A DNA stretch of 64,000 bases. Source: Bin87 sp965204395 (GTDB lineage Bacteria; Chloroflexota; Dehalococcoidia; Lucifugimonadales; UBA3495). The position numbers were made by a program, and so were the translations under genes. The notes under the pieces were generated by a model that was not told where the DNA came from, did not search any database, and was given only the letters and a program-made list of their open reading frames with translations. Below, piece after piece: positions 52,366 through 61,259 of the stretch; position 1 is the first letter of the stretch, and each line of letters opens with the position of its first letter. The DNA is taken from positions 3,224,001-3,288,000 of the forward strand of contig OZ241987.1 in the NCBI GenBank assembly GCA_965204395.1. The letters are read 5' to 3'.

Positions 52366-52668
52366 TCATAGGATCATACGGCGGGGTTTGGTCGCCATCA
52401 GTTTCACCGCCAAACCCTCCCTGTCGAGCCCCTTGGCATCCACTGTGGCGAGTAAGTCCCGTATGGTGGTGCCGGCGATCAGCGTCCCGTTGCCGGCCAG
52501 TCCCACCCATTGATCGGGGTATTGACGAGTCAACTCAGGACGATGGGCGCTGAGATAGCGGGTCCGCTTTTTGAACTTGCGCATCCCATAGCTCAGGGGC
52601 ATCGTTGCGACAGGTTTCAGATGACTTGCGCCATGGTTTGAAAGGTCATTTGCCAACGTGTCCCCCAT
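52366..52668 (-). CDS. Orphan homologue of the retropepsin-partner protein
   Basis: Up to 100 aa. RYLSAHRPELTRQYPDQWVGLAGNGTLIAGTTIRDLL and KLMATKPRRMIL align with the cassette A partner at 40084-40398 (RPELTxxxPxQWVxL; A-x-KxxxTxPPRxI). There is no retropepsin gene beside it: downstream on this strand is repeat sequence. Start uncertain; MPLSYGMRKFKKR or MRKFKKR are alternatives. Presumably a remnant or free-standing relative of the pair. Confidence 0.6.
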   Translation of the reverse strand: MGDTLANDLSNHGASHLKPVATMPLSYGMRKFKKRTRYLSAHRPELTRQYPDQWVGLAGNGTLIAGTTIRDLLATVDAKGLDREGLAVKLMATKPRRMIL

Positions 52669-52748
52669 CTATGGTCACGCCGAAACCCGCTCGACCGGAG
52701 GCGTCAAAACCTGTTGATGCCGCGATTCCTGACCCCTTCAATTATAAC

Positions 52749-52776
52749 GCGGGGGCGAATGATCATTCGCCCCCGC
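52749..52776. repeat. GCGGGGGCGAAT..ATTCGCCCCCGC palindrome (R1)
   Basis: R1 copy with longer GC arms, 27 bp from the end of the first cupin gene. Confidence 0.7.
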
Positions 52777-52802
52777 ATTCGTTGGTGTTTGTCGGCCGCT
52801 CG

Positions 52803-53135
52803 CTATTTCAGCGGCACCGCCAGCGAAATCCGCGCCTCTTCGCCCGTGTTGCGGATGATGTGACCGTGGCCCGTCAGGTCCTCGGCCACCAGCACGTCCC
52901 CGGGACCAAACTGCCGCTTGTCCCCGCTCGCCACCTCGATCTCCGCGCCGCCGGACATGAACACCACGTACTGGTGGCGAGGCGCCGTGTGGTAGTCCTG
53001 CCACCAGCCGGGCTCCCGCTGACCCACCGTGATGTCGCCGGGCCCCACGTCGTTGGCGATGTCAGCGAACTCGTCCGCCGTCAGTTCGTGGAAGTGGGAC
53101 TCGCCGTCCGCGCCCGTATGGATTCTGATGATCAT
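52803..53135 (-). CDS. Cupin-like protein, tandem copy 3
   Basis: 110 aa. Pattern RIHTGADGESHFHELTADEF, DITVGQREPGWWQDYHTAPRHQYVVFMSGGAEIEVA, then FGPGDVLVAEDLTGHGH: a single beta-barrel with the His pair in the first and His in the second cupin motif, though the classic HxH is reduced to YHTAPRHQ. Two paralogues lie directly upstream (53148-53489, 53623-53961). Copies 2 and 3 are most similar and separated by only 12 bp. Small-molecule binding or oxygenase-like role unknown. Confidence 0.8.
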   Translation of the reverse strand: MIIRIHTGADGESHFHELTADEFADIANDVGPGDITVGQREPGWWQDYHTAPRHQYVVFMSGGAEIEVASGDKRQFGPGDVLVAEDLTGHGHIIRNTGEEARISLAVPLK

Positions 53136-53147
53136 TGGTAACGTCCT

Positions 53148-53489
53148 TTACTCAGCCAGCGGCACGGCCAGCGAAACTCGGAACTCGTCGCCGATGCTGC
53201 GCGCAATGTGGCCGTGGCCCGTCAGGTCCTCCGCAACCAGTACGTCGCCAGGGAACATGCGGACCACGGTGCCGTCGGCGACCTCAAACTCGGCGATGCC
53301 GTTCATGTTCACCACGTACTGCCTGCGCGGCGCGTTGTGGTAGTCCGAAAAGCTCGGCGATTCCCGGCGGCCAACCGTAATGTCGCCGGGGCCCACGTTG
53401 TTCGCGATGTCGGCGAACTGGTCCGGCGTCAGATGCTCAAAGTGGCTCTCCCCGTCGCTGCCTGTGTAAACCCGTACTATCTGTCCCAT
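53148..53489 (-). CDS. Cupin-like protein, tandem copy 2
   Basis: 113 aa from ATG 53489, preceded by CAGGAGG. MGQIVRVYTGSDGESHFEHL, DYHNAPRRQYVVNMNGIAEFEV, MFPGDVLVAEDLTGHGH. Matches copy 3 along its whole length, sharing DVLVAEDLTGHGH exactly, so the pair arose by tandem duplication. Confidence 0.8.
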   Translation of the reverse strand: MGQIVRVYTGSDGESHFEHLTPDQFADIANNVGPGDITVGRRESPSFSDYHNAPRRQYVVNMNGIAEFEVADGTVVRMFPGDVLVAEDLTGHGHIARSIGDEFRVSLAVPLAE

Positions 53490-53557
53490 CGTGTTGCCTC
53501 CTGTTGTTCGTTCCTGTAGCAACTTCATCCGTTGCAATAACGTGTCTGCTGCCCCTT

Positions 53558-53592
53558 CTCCCCTGGAGGGAGAGGGTTGGGGTGAGGGGGAA
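53558..53592. repeat. CCCTCTCCC repeat (R3)
   Basis: TTCTCCCCTGGAGGGAGAGG then TTGGGGTGAGGGGG, placed between cupin copies 1 and 2, i.e. inside the tandem array. Confidence 0.7.
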
Positions 53593-53622
53593 ATTTTTCA
53601 CAACCCCACCCCTCCGCGTCAA

Positions 53623-53961
53623 TCACTCAGCCAGCGGAATAACCGCCGTCAAACTCGGCGCGTCGCCCACCACCCGCGTGGTGTGGCCCTGCCCCGTCGT
53701 GTCCTCAACCAGCCGGGCATCTCCGGGGCCGTACTTGAACGTCGTCCCGTCGCCCAGCCCGATCTCAATCTCACCCCTCAGCGAGATGATGTACTGCCTC
53801 CGTGGGGCCGGATGCCAGTCGATGAAGTGTCCCGGCGGCCATTCCCGAAACATGATCGATTGCGTGGCCTGGGCCTCGCCAAGTTCCGGGTGCTCCGCCA
53901 GGCTCGTCTCCTCGATGTGCGACTGCCCGTCGTCGCCCGCATACAGTCGATAGATCGCCAT
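53623..53961 (-). CDS. Cupin-like protein, tandem copy 1
   Basis: 112 aa. YRLYAGDDGQSHIEETSLAEH, FREWPPGHFIDWHPAPRRQYIISLRGEIEI, KYGPGDARLVEDTTGQGHTTRV. More diverged from copies 2 and 3 but retains the H-x-APRRQY and PGD..xVEDTTGxGH motifs; HFIDWH restores a better first cupin motif. Probably the older copy. Confidence 0.8.
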   Translation of the reverse strand: MAIYRLYAGDDGQSHIEETSLAEHPELGEAQATQSIMFREWPPGHFIDWHPAPRRQYIISLRGEIEIGLGDGTTFKYGPGDARLVEDTTGQGHTTRVVGDAPSLTAVIPLAE

Positions 53962-54833
53962 GTTTCACCTGCGGTCATGGGCCAATGCCCGAACTGCCGC
54001 CATATTACCCCCCAGCCCCCACTGCGGCAACCGACCTGCCCCGGAATCTAGCGCCCAACCTGAACTGTCGTAAGCCCTGCTCCGGAGGACCGGAGGATGA
54101 CCCGTGTCGACCATGTCCCCATCCAATCAGATTATCCTGCTCATCCTGCCCATCCATGAAAAACAAAAATACTGACACGCCGCCCATTGCCCGCATCGCA
54201 CGCCCGTTCCATAATGAACATATCACGTGAAATCGGTCATCCAGTCCTGCCAGAGGTAATATCGGTCGTACACGGCCAACCCCGTCAGAATCCAAATCGC
54301 AAAACCGTCTCCGCCAGGACCAGTGCCGGACAATTCTTACCCGGCGTGGTTGCAACGGGGCCAGCGTCAATCCACACGCTGGGCGTACCGCGCAGTCCCC
54401 TCTCCCCTGGCGGGAGAGGGCTAGGGTGAGGGGGAATTACTCCCAACCCACGCGCTGTCTGCCAATTCTGAGTGGTCAAAATACCTTGCGTAAAACCCCC
54501 GGCCGTGGGGCTGACAACGACCCCAACACCTCAGGCAGGCGACCAAACCCAAAAATCCGAAACAGTCCGACATCATCACAATCAACAGAGCAAGGAGAAA
54601 ATCATCAGCCTCCGCGACCCTCCCTGAACCGCCGTACTCTTCGACGAACAGAAACCCGATTCTCGGGCCCCTTTGCCATCGTTCGCCAAGCCGTTTTCCG
54701 GGCTGTCACATGCTATGTGGCACGCGGACGCCGAAAGGTATCACTCGTGCGCGGCCCATACGATGCGGTGCAAAATCCGCCCGGTTTATACTGTGCTCAA
54801 CCCTCTGTGTTGCAGTGCAGGATGGTGCAGCGT
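53962..54833. other. Intergenic stretch before ligA
   Basis: No gene is supported. It holds an R6 remnant with palindrome near 54066-54108, an R7 repeat (ATTATCCTGCTCATCCTG, 54130-54160) and an R3 copy at 54397-54434. A promoter for ligA was not recognised. Confidence 0.5.
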
Positions 54834-56912
54834 ATGACTACCGCGTCACCCGACAACCCCGACAACCTGTCGCCCATCGAGCGCGCCCGGCAACTGCGCG
54901 ACGAGATCTGGTTCCATAACGATCGGTACTACAACAACGACGCCCCGGTCATCAGCGACGGCCAGTACGACGCCCTGATGCAGGAACTGCGCGACTTGGA
55001 AGCCGCGTACCCCGAGTGTCGCACCGCCAACTCTCCCACCCAGATGGTCGGCGGCAGCGCCTCAGACCGGTTCCCCCAGGTCGAACACCCCATACCCATG
55101 CTCAGCCTCGCCAACGCCTTCAGCCGCGAGGATCTGGAAGCATGGCACCGCCGCGTCACCGACCTCCTAGACGGCCAGCGTTTTCGCATGGTCGCCGAGC
55201 TGAAGATCGACGGTCTCGCCGTCCGATTGGTGTACCGCAACGGCGAATTCGTCCTCGGCGCCACCCGCGGTAACGGCCAGACCGGAGAGGACGTCACCCA
55301 CAACCTCCGCCAGGTGCAGAGCATCCCCCACAAGCTCGTCGGCGACTACCCGCCTGTTGTCGAAGCCCGGGGCGAGGTCTATCTACCCCTCGATAGCTTC
55401 CGCCGCATGAACGAGGAGCGCGAGCGCACCGGCGAAACCCTGTACGCCAACCCCCGCAACACCGGCGCCGGCACCATTCGCCAACTCGACCCGCAGGTGG
55501 TCCGCGACCGCAACATGGAAATCTGGACCTACAGCCTCAACGACACCGGCGACTCGGCCCTACCTGCGAGCCACTGGGATGCCCTGTCCGCCCTGGAGTC
55601 ATGGGGTTTCCGGGTCAACGACCGCAACCTGATTTTCGACACCGTGGACGAGGTCTGCGATTTCTACGATGAGATGCTGGAACGTCGCCACGATTGGAAC
55701 TACGAGGCCGACGGCCTGGTCGTCAAGGTCGATGGCATCGCCCAGCAGAACGCCCTCGGATTCGCCGGCCGCGAGCCCCGCTGGGCCATCGCCTACAAGT
55801 TCCCGGCCGAACGCGCCAACACCCGCCTCCTCAATATCGTCATCAACGTCGGACGCACCGGCAGCCTCAACCCCCAGGCCATCTTGGAGCCGGTGGTCGT
55901 CAGCGGCGCAACCGTTCAGCACGCGTCCCTCCACAACGAGGAGGATATCCACCGCAAGGACGTCCGCATCGGCGACATGGTGGAAATCGAGCGCGCCGGC
56001 GACGTCATTCCCCACGTCATCGGCCCGGTGCCCATGCCCGGCGAGGAACGCGGCCCCGAGTTCCGAATGCCGGAGCGGTGCCCCGAATGCGAAACCGCCG
56101 TCGTCAAAGAACTCGGCGACGCCATGCACCGTTGTCCCAACTCCGCTTGTCCCGCCCAGTTTTTCGAGTCCCTGAAACATTTCGTCAGCCGCGGCGCAAT
56201 GGACATGGACGGCCTTGGCGAGCGGTGGTGCCGCATCCTCATCGACCGCGGACTCGTCTCCGACGTGTCCCACGTCTACAACCTCACCGCCGAGCAGTTG
56301 GTCGAACTCGACCGCATGGGCGAAAAGCTCTCCACCCGCATCCTCGCCAACATCGAGGCCAGCAAGCAACGCCCGCTAGCACGCATCCTTTTCGCCCTCG
56401 GCATCCCCCACGTCGGTGCCGAAGTCGCTGAACTTCTGATAAAGCGCTACCCCAGCATTGATGAATTAGAGCAGGCTGGGATAGACGAACTCGCTAACCT
56501 GTACGACTACGACACAGAAGATTACCTAGGGGTTGGCCCCAGGATTGCCGAGAGCATACTCAGTTACTTCGCCATCGAACGCAACTGTCAGACTATTGAC
56601 CTACTGCGTGAGGCTGGCGTCCGGCTCAGGGAGGACAAGGCTCCGGTGGAGGCCACCATACTTCCTTGGGAAGGTCAAACCTTTGTCATCACCGGCACAT
56701 TGTCAACCATGACTCGCCGGGAAGCCGAAAGCAAGGTGAAAGCCTTAGGGGCTAGTACTACATCATCAGTTAGCCGTAAAACTAGGTGGGTCGTGGCCGG
56801 CGAATCGGCAGGAAGCAAACTGACGACCGCCGAACGCTTGGGCGTACCAGTGCTGGACGAGAACAGACTATTGGCCTTACTGGAGAGCCCCGCTACCATT
56901 TACGATTATTAG
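54834..56912 (+). CDS. ligA: NAD+-dependent DNA ligase LigA
   Basis: 692 aa from ATG 54834 (AGGA upstream); ATG 54822 is a second possibility. Joins nicked DNA in replication and repair. Domains in order: Ia (LRDEIWFHNDRYYNNDAPVISD), adenylation with Lys124 in the KIDG motif (MVAELKIDGLAVR), OB-fold, four-Cys zinc finger (CPECETAV..HRCPNSACPAQFF), helix-hairpin-helix region and a C-terminal BRCT domain starting near residue 610 (WEGQTFVITGTLSTMTRREAE). Odd: codon usage becomes markedly A/T-ending from about residue 534 onward (see findings). Confidence 0.97.
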   Translation: MTTASPDNPDNLSPIERARQLRDEIWFHNDRYYNNDAPVISDGQYDALMQELRDLEAAYPECRTANSPTQMVGGSASDRFPQVEHPIPMLSLANAFSREDLEAWHRRVTDLLDGQRFRMVAELKIDGLAVRLVYRNGEFVLGATRGNGQTGEDVTHNLRQVQSIPHKLVGDYPPVVEARGEVYLPLDSFRRMNEERERTGETLYANPRNTGAGTIRQLDPQVVRDRNMEIWTYSLNDTGDSALPASHWDALSALESWGFRVNDRNLIFDTVDEVCDFYDEMLERRHDWNYEADGLVVKVDGIAQQNALGFAGREPRWAIAYKFPAERANTRLLNIVINVGRTGSLNPQAILEPVVVSGATVQHASLHNEEDIHRKDVRIGDMVEIERAGDVIPHVIGPVPMPGEERGPEFRMPERCPECETAVVKELGDAMHRCPNSACPAQFFESLKHFVSRGAMDMDGLGERWCRILIDRGLVSDVSHVYNLTAEQLVELDRMGEKLSTRILANIEASKQRPLARILFALGIPHVGAEVAELLIKRYPSIDELEQAGIDELANLYDYDTEDYLGVGPRIAESILSYFAIERNCQTIDLLREAGVRLREDKAPVEATILPWEGQTFVITGTLSTMTRREAESKVKALGASTTSSVSRKTRWVVAGESAGSKLTTAERLGVPVLDENRLLALLESPATIYDY

Positions 56913-56923
56913 TTTTCCATGGC

Positions 56924-57286
56924 CTACCATTTGCCCCGCTCAACGCGGTCGGCCAGTTCATTGGCGGCGTAACGCATGAATTCGTTCAGCGGGAAATCCA
57001 AGTCATCAGCGGCGGTTTGCCAACGCTCCTGTTCGGTAGTTGTGCAAATTATCTCGATCGCGTTTCCCTGATCCGTCTCGGCATTGTCCAGCCAGACAGT
57101 TTTGACGTGCTTGCAAGCCCTGGTTTCACCTTCAATCTGAAGTCCGGCGCGTACCCCGAAAGCGCAGGAACAGATAGCAGAGTCGTCATCATAAAGTTTG
57201 ATCACGTACAGTTCACCAGTGCTCTTCGACGCCGTCTCTATAACCCGATAGGGTTGTGTGCCCGATGCGGTGCTAGGCATGATCAT
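56924..57286 (-). CDS. SWIM-type zinc-finger protein
   Basis: 120 aa. The sequence AICSCAFGVRAGLQI..RACKHVKTVWLD has the CxCx(n)CxH pattern of the SWIM zinc finger, a DNA- or protein-binding motif of SWI2/SNF2 helicases and transposases. Here it stands alone, with a helical acidic C-terminus. ATG 57286 follows AAAGGCGGA. Codon usage is more A/T-ending than most neighbours. It forms a pair with the Cys-rich gene upstream (7 bp gap). Confidence 0.65.
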   Translation of the reverse strand: MIMPSTASGTQPYRVIETASKSTGELYVIKLYDDDSAICSCAFGVRAGLQIEGETRACKHVKTVWLDNAETDQGNAIEIICTTTEQERWQTAADDLDFPLNEFMRYAANELADRVERGKW

Positions 57287-57293
57287 TCCGCCT

Positions 57294-57899
57294 TTATCTT
57301 CGTGATAAATCCTCTCGTTCTTCTACCATCCTAATGATCTCGATTGGGAATTCATAAAGGAACGACTTGCTTTCCGGAGGCGCGCTTCCACCGCCGTGCT
57401 GGGCACAGTAACCGTTCACTTTGGCCCGATATGTACAGGGTTCGCCGTTCTGTTTTTGACCCAGACACAAACGTCCATCGTTAGTGATTATGAAACCTGC
57501 TGCTTTCGTGTGGACTTCACAAAGCGTTTTCCAGAACCGTCTTCGCTCACATCGCTTTCCATCGGGATCGTACTCCGAACATACAGATTGCTCCCCTACA
57601 TCCTTTTTCGCCCAATGTTCCTTTACCCAACCCTTGAGTGCCAGCCCGCCGCGCGTCTGAAATTCTACTTCTGTTGGCTCATTGAATGGCGGTTCGCCAT
57701 TTGGATGGCTGACGATGAAGTAAGCTGTTGGCGGACCTTCACCTTTGCGGCGCAGAGTTCCAGCTCTCTTCTGTCCCTGGACTTGCCAGAAGCCGTTGGC
57801 CTTGAAGTTTGCTGATAATTCGTGCGCGCCGTCTTGCGGTGCGTTTTCCAGCTCTATGAGAGTCGCTTGATGCGCTTGCGTATTTTGCGAGTTCATCAT
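57294..57899 (-). CDS. Cys/His-rich hypothetical protein with two zinc-binding repeats
   Basis: 201 aa. Two segments follow C-x(6-8)-G-x-x-C-x(9-11)-C-x-x-H: CSEYDPDGKRCERRRFWKTLCEVH and then CLGQKQNGEPCTY..GYCAQH; the second is typical of small DUF-type zinc domains found in phage and integrative element proteins. The first half is a beta-rich region (GEGPPTAYFIVSHPNGEPPF). AGGAAGGG precedes ATG-ATG. No function known; co-transcribed with the SWIM gene. Confidence 0.6.
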   Translation of the reverse strand: MMNSQNTQAHQATLIELENAPQDGAHELSANFKANGFWQVQGQKRAGTLRRKGEGPPTAYFIVSHPNGEPPFNEPTEVEFQTRGGLALKGWVKEHWAKKDVGEQSVCSEYDPDGKRCERRRFWKTLCEVHTKAAGFIITNDGRLCLGQKQNGEPCTYRAKVNGYCAQHGGGSAPPESKSFLYEFPIEIIRMVEEREDLSRR

Positions 57900-57948
57900 C
57901 CCTTCCTAGCAGCAACTGCCGTTGGGTCGAAATAGATAGGCGCAGTCA

Positions 57949-58188
57949 TCAGCGCAATATCCCCAGCGGGTTCTCCGGCGTCTTCTTCAATTGCGGGATC
58001 GCCGGCATCTTTCCCGTTATCATATCAGCCAGCATCCACGGCTCGATTGCCACGATGTCATACCCTTCGATGTACCGGGCCTTGACGACCTTGTGGATCA
58101 AGCCTGCCCCTTCCGGCGAAGCCTTGCGTCGCTGAGCTTCCTGGTACGCTTCCGCGAATGTTTTTGCTTCGGTGTGGATGATGTACAT
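57949..58188 (-). CDS. Small hypothetical protein
   Basis: 79 aa from ATG 58188, preceded by AAGGA. MYIIHTEAKTFAEAYQEAQR, GLIHKVVKARYIEGYDIVAIE, MLADMITGKMPAIPQLKK. Mixed alpha/beta, no Cys, no membrane segment. A longer frame from 58239 is possible. No family recognised; may belong with the preceding two small genes in an accessory unit. Confidence 0.55.
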   Translation of the reverse strand: MYIIHTEAKTFAEAYQEAQRRKASPEGAGLIHKVVKARYIEGYDIVAIEPWMLADMITGKMPAIPQLKKTPENPLGILR

Positions 58189-58290
58189 GGCTAGCCGTCC
58201 TTTGCCATTGCCGGCGAACACGGTGATCCAATGATACATGGCCCCGCGACGGCTTCCAAACCGTGCGGGGCCGCTTGGTCTTCTCCTCTG

Positions 58291-58725
58291 CTACCGAATC
58301 AGCCCGTACACCCGCTCCGGCGTCAGCCTTACTATAACCGCGTCCTGCTGCACCATCGCCCGGTCGTATTCCTCCCAGTCGGGATGCTCGTGGTCTCCGC
58401 AGGCCATGAACGCCGTCCGAAGCATCTGACGCATCTCTTCAGCGTCGGTGTTCTGATAATCGTTCAGCGTCGCCGTGCCCTCCACCACCGCGAACTGCCG
58501 CCAGTCCTCGGCCACCGCCATCACGTTGCAGCGGCCGTTCCGCCGCAGGTTGCGCACCTTGTAGGACGTACCGCGCACCGTCACAAAAATCGGCCCATCG
58601 TCCCCCTCAAAGGGCGACACCCCACAGACCACGATGCTGGTCTGCGCCGACCCGTCCCTGCGGAACGTATTGATCACGCCCCGGTGGTTGCTGGCAAAAA
58701 ACTGTTTCACGTCGCTGAATTCCAT
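58291..58725 (-). CDS. PPOX-class flavin/F420-dependent oxidoreductase
   Basis: 144 aa with AGGAGG before the ATG. Split-barrel: FFASNHRGVINTFRRDGSAQTSIVVCG, YKVRNLRRNGRCNVMAVAED and the C-terminal VIVRLTPERVYGLIR, which is characteristic of the F420-dependent branch (Rv1155-like). Reduces small substrates. Sequence is distinct from the PPOX protein at 19905. Confidence 0.85.
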   Translation of the reverse strand: MEFSDVKQFFASNHRGVINTFRRDGSAQTSIVVCGVSPFEGDDGPIFVTVRGTSYKVRNLRRNGRCNVMAVAEDWRQFAVVEGTATLNDYQNTDAEEMRQMLRTAFMACGDHEHPDWEEYDRAMVQQDAVIVRLTPERVYGLIR

Positions 58726-58744
58726 GGTTCCTCCTGGATCTCCA

Positions 58745-61237
58745 TCAGTTGATTTTGGACTGATCGATCACTTCGTAAATCGTCACTCCATTCGCTTCAA
58801 ACGCCGGCGCAAGCCAGCCCTCGCCCGCCCACTTTACCATCCGGTCGTCTATGTCGTTGCCATACGCTGACCTCTCCCGTGGCCCGACCGCCAGCCACCG
58901 GATGCCGTAGTGCCCCAGCAAATCCTGTGCCACCATGCTCTCATCAGAGGTGAAAATGGCCTCCACGTCGGACTTGCGCCGCGCCAGTTCGGGATTGATG
59001 TCCTCGCCGCGCCATTGCCGTTCGTGGCCCTCCCAGGATAGCGGCGTCGCGCGTCCCGTCGCGGCCGAGATGCCACCATGAGCATCATAGTCGTTCCCGA
59101 CCGCCTCCACTATGCGCCCCGGTTCCGCCGAATCTCGCAGCCAGACTATCGCCTCGTATTCCCCCGGCGCCGATTGCCGTAGATGTTCCAGCCCCGACAG
59201 CGTGTTGTCGTCGCGGGTTTCCGCGCCCGACCCCCAGCCGGTCCGGTCAACCACCGCCGCCGCCGGATAGTACGCGGACGCCATCAGCAGAACGACGACC
59301 ACCCCAACCCAGGCAATGCGCAGGCCATCCAGGAGCAGCGCCAATTCACTGACCCAGGCGTTGCGCAAAGGCACCGCCAATATGTAGAACATGCCCACCG
59401 CGCCCGCGATGCCCAGCAGTAGCCACGCCTGGTAGTAAAACTTGAAAACCGTGTTCATCCGGTTGCCGAACTGATCGGAAATGTGGAACAACTCCGCGCC
59501 CCCGAGCAGGAAGAACCCTACTGCCGCCAACACCAGTGCGAAAACTATCCAGTGCATTGGCCGCCGCCCGCTCGCCAGGACCAGGGCGCAATATGTCGCC
59601 ACGCTCCCCATCAACAGGGTAGGCAGCGCCAGGATCACCCGCCCGATCACCAGGTTGTCCGCCAGTTCGACCTCATCCGGCGAAATCGATACCCTCACCG
59701 CAACCGCGATCAACCAGAGCGCGAACACGCCAATGGCGAACGCGCCGGCCAGCAGCGCAATCGGGCGTCTCTCTCCCGTCGGCCAGCCGGCATCCAGCGC
59801 CGCCCTCGCCACAAATCCACCCGCGAGAATCGCCGGCACCCCCATCACCACCATGAACAACACCGGTCGGGTCGCCGGTCCCGAAACCGGCAATATCCCC
59901 GACGTCTGGCTGTCAAAAGACAGGTAGAACGGCAGATAAAGGATGATCCCTATCGCCGCCAACGCAACCGTCAGCAGCGCCCCATGCCCTAATGACGTCG
60001 TCAGCGCGCCGACCGTGTCGGATGCAAGGGCGCTCGGCTCAGTCGGCATCGGACCGTGCATATTCACCGTCGGCGCGCGGTTTTGCCACGCCAGCCACCG
60101 CACTATCGCCAGCATCCCCAGGATGCACAGGTACACCGGAAAGTCCCACGCGTTGACGAACGCCAACGCGCCCAGGGAGAGCGCCAACGCCCCGACCTCC
60201 CACGGGCGGTTTTTCACCCACTGCAATCCCGGCGGCTCCGTAGCCACCAGCAAGGAAAGCCCCAGCGCCAGCGTCAGCATCAAAAACGGCAGCGCGGAGA
60301 CGTGGGCGTGCAAGTCCCCCAGCAGAAAGCTGAAGAACGGAAACTCCGTGATCGTGTAGTCCAGCGATGCGCCGCCCTCTGCCAACGTGTCAATGACTCT
60401 TGTGCCGCGCCACCACCACCAGAACCCATCCGGCAGCCAACCGTTGCCCCCTGCCGGCGGCTCAAGCCCCTTGACGCCTATCCACTCCCAGAGCCAATCG
60501 CCCCCAATGCCACGCACATAGGCGAACTCCAACACGCCCGATAGGTTCCCCAGCAGCCCAATACACAGCGCGGCAAAGGTCCCGATCCATAACCCCCGGG
60601 ACGTGCCCGCTCCCGCCAGTCGCAGCAGGTTGTACACCAGCCCCAGGACGCCGGCGCCAAACATCGCCGGTATCGTCGCCATCGCCAGGTTATACCCAAC
60701 GTCGGACGATACCCCGCTCAGTTTGGTCAGCATCGCTGCCACGTAATGCCCGCCGTAGTAGTAGGCGATGCTGTGTCCCGAAAGCCATTGGTCTTCCGGC
60801 GGAAATTGGGCGGAGTTGATTACGGCGTTGAGGATGCCGAAATCCATCGGCTTTTCGGTGTGACTGATGCCCGGAACCTCGCTGATCACCAATGCCCAGA
60901 ACAGGAACAACCCGATGAACAACCCTTCCGTCACCACGATCACCGACCACCGACGGCGCAGGAAATCCAACATCTCTGGTCGATGCCGCCAAGCCAGCCA
61001 AGCCGCCAGCGCGCCTACGGCCACCAACGTCCCGCCGATGCCGGCCGCCGAGTTGGGAATCACCCCCAGCGTGCCGCCGATCCACGTGATCCACGCTACG
61101 ATCAGCAGGGTCAGCGGCCGCGCCACCGTCCATCCCCGATCTGCCAGACGCCCCAACCCAACCGCGGTTGCGGCAATTGGGAACCCGACCAGGGACAGCG
61201 CCCAGAGGACGATAAGCCAGGCGAGAATGTCCGGCAC
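58745..61237 (-). CDS. DUF2298 / Chlor_Arch_YYY multi-helix membrane protein
   Basis: 830 aa, GTG start. About 18-20 hydrophobic segments and a C-terminal soluble domain (from ~residue 690: RQSAPGEYEAIVWLRDSAEPGRIVEAVG). The name-giving Tyr triplet is in SIAYYYGGHYVAAMLTKLSG, and PMDFGILNAVINSAQFPPEDQWLSG is another family block. Predicted integral-membrane glycosyltransferase-like fold (GT-C-like), found mainly in Chloroflexota and archaea; activity is not established. Lies just after ftsY in transcription, 22 bp away, likely the last gene of that unit. Confidence 0.88.
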   Translation of the reverse strand: MPDILAWLIVLWALSLVGFPIAATAVGLGRLADRGWTVARPLTLLIVAWITWIGGTLGVIPNSAAGIGGTLVAVGALAAWLAWRHRPEMLDFLRRRWSVIVVTEGLFIGLFLFWALVISEVPGISHTEKPMDFGILNAVINSAQFPPEDQWLSGHSIAYYYGGHYVAAMLTKLSGVSSDVGYNLAMATIPAMFGAGVLGLVYNLLRLAGAGTSRGLWIGTFAALCIGLLGNLSGVLEFAYVRGIGGDWLWEWIGVKGLEPPAGGNGWLPDGFWWWWRGTRVIDTLAEGGASLDYTITEFPFFSFLLGDLHAHVSALPFLMLTLALGLSLLVATEPPGLQWVKNRPWEVGALALSLGALAFVNAWDFPVYLCILGMLAIVRWLAWQNRAPTVNMHGPMPTEPSALASDTVGALTTSLGHGALLTVALAAIGIILYLPFYLSFDSQTSGILPVSGPATRPVLFMVVMGVPAILAGGFVARAALDAGWPTGERRPIALLAGAFAIGVFALWLIAVAVRVSISPDEVELADNLVIGRVILALPTLLMGSVATYCALVLASGRRPMHWIVFALVLAAVGFFLLGGAELFHISDQFGNRMNTVFKFYYQAWLLLGIAGAVGMFYILAVPLRNAWVSELALLLDGLRIAWVGVVVVLLMASAYYPAAAVVDRTGWGSGAETRDDNTLSGLEHLRQSAPGEYEAIVWLRDSAEPGRIVEAVGNDYDAHGGISAATGRATPLSWEGHERQWRGEDINPELARRKSDVEAIFTSDESMVAQDLLGHYGIRWLAVGPRERSAYGNDIDDRMVKWAGEGWLAPAFEANGVTIYEVIDQSKIN

Positions 61238-61259
61238 GGTTAGGCGCTAAATTAACGGG

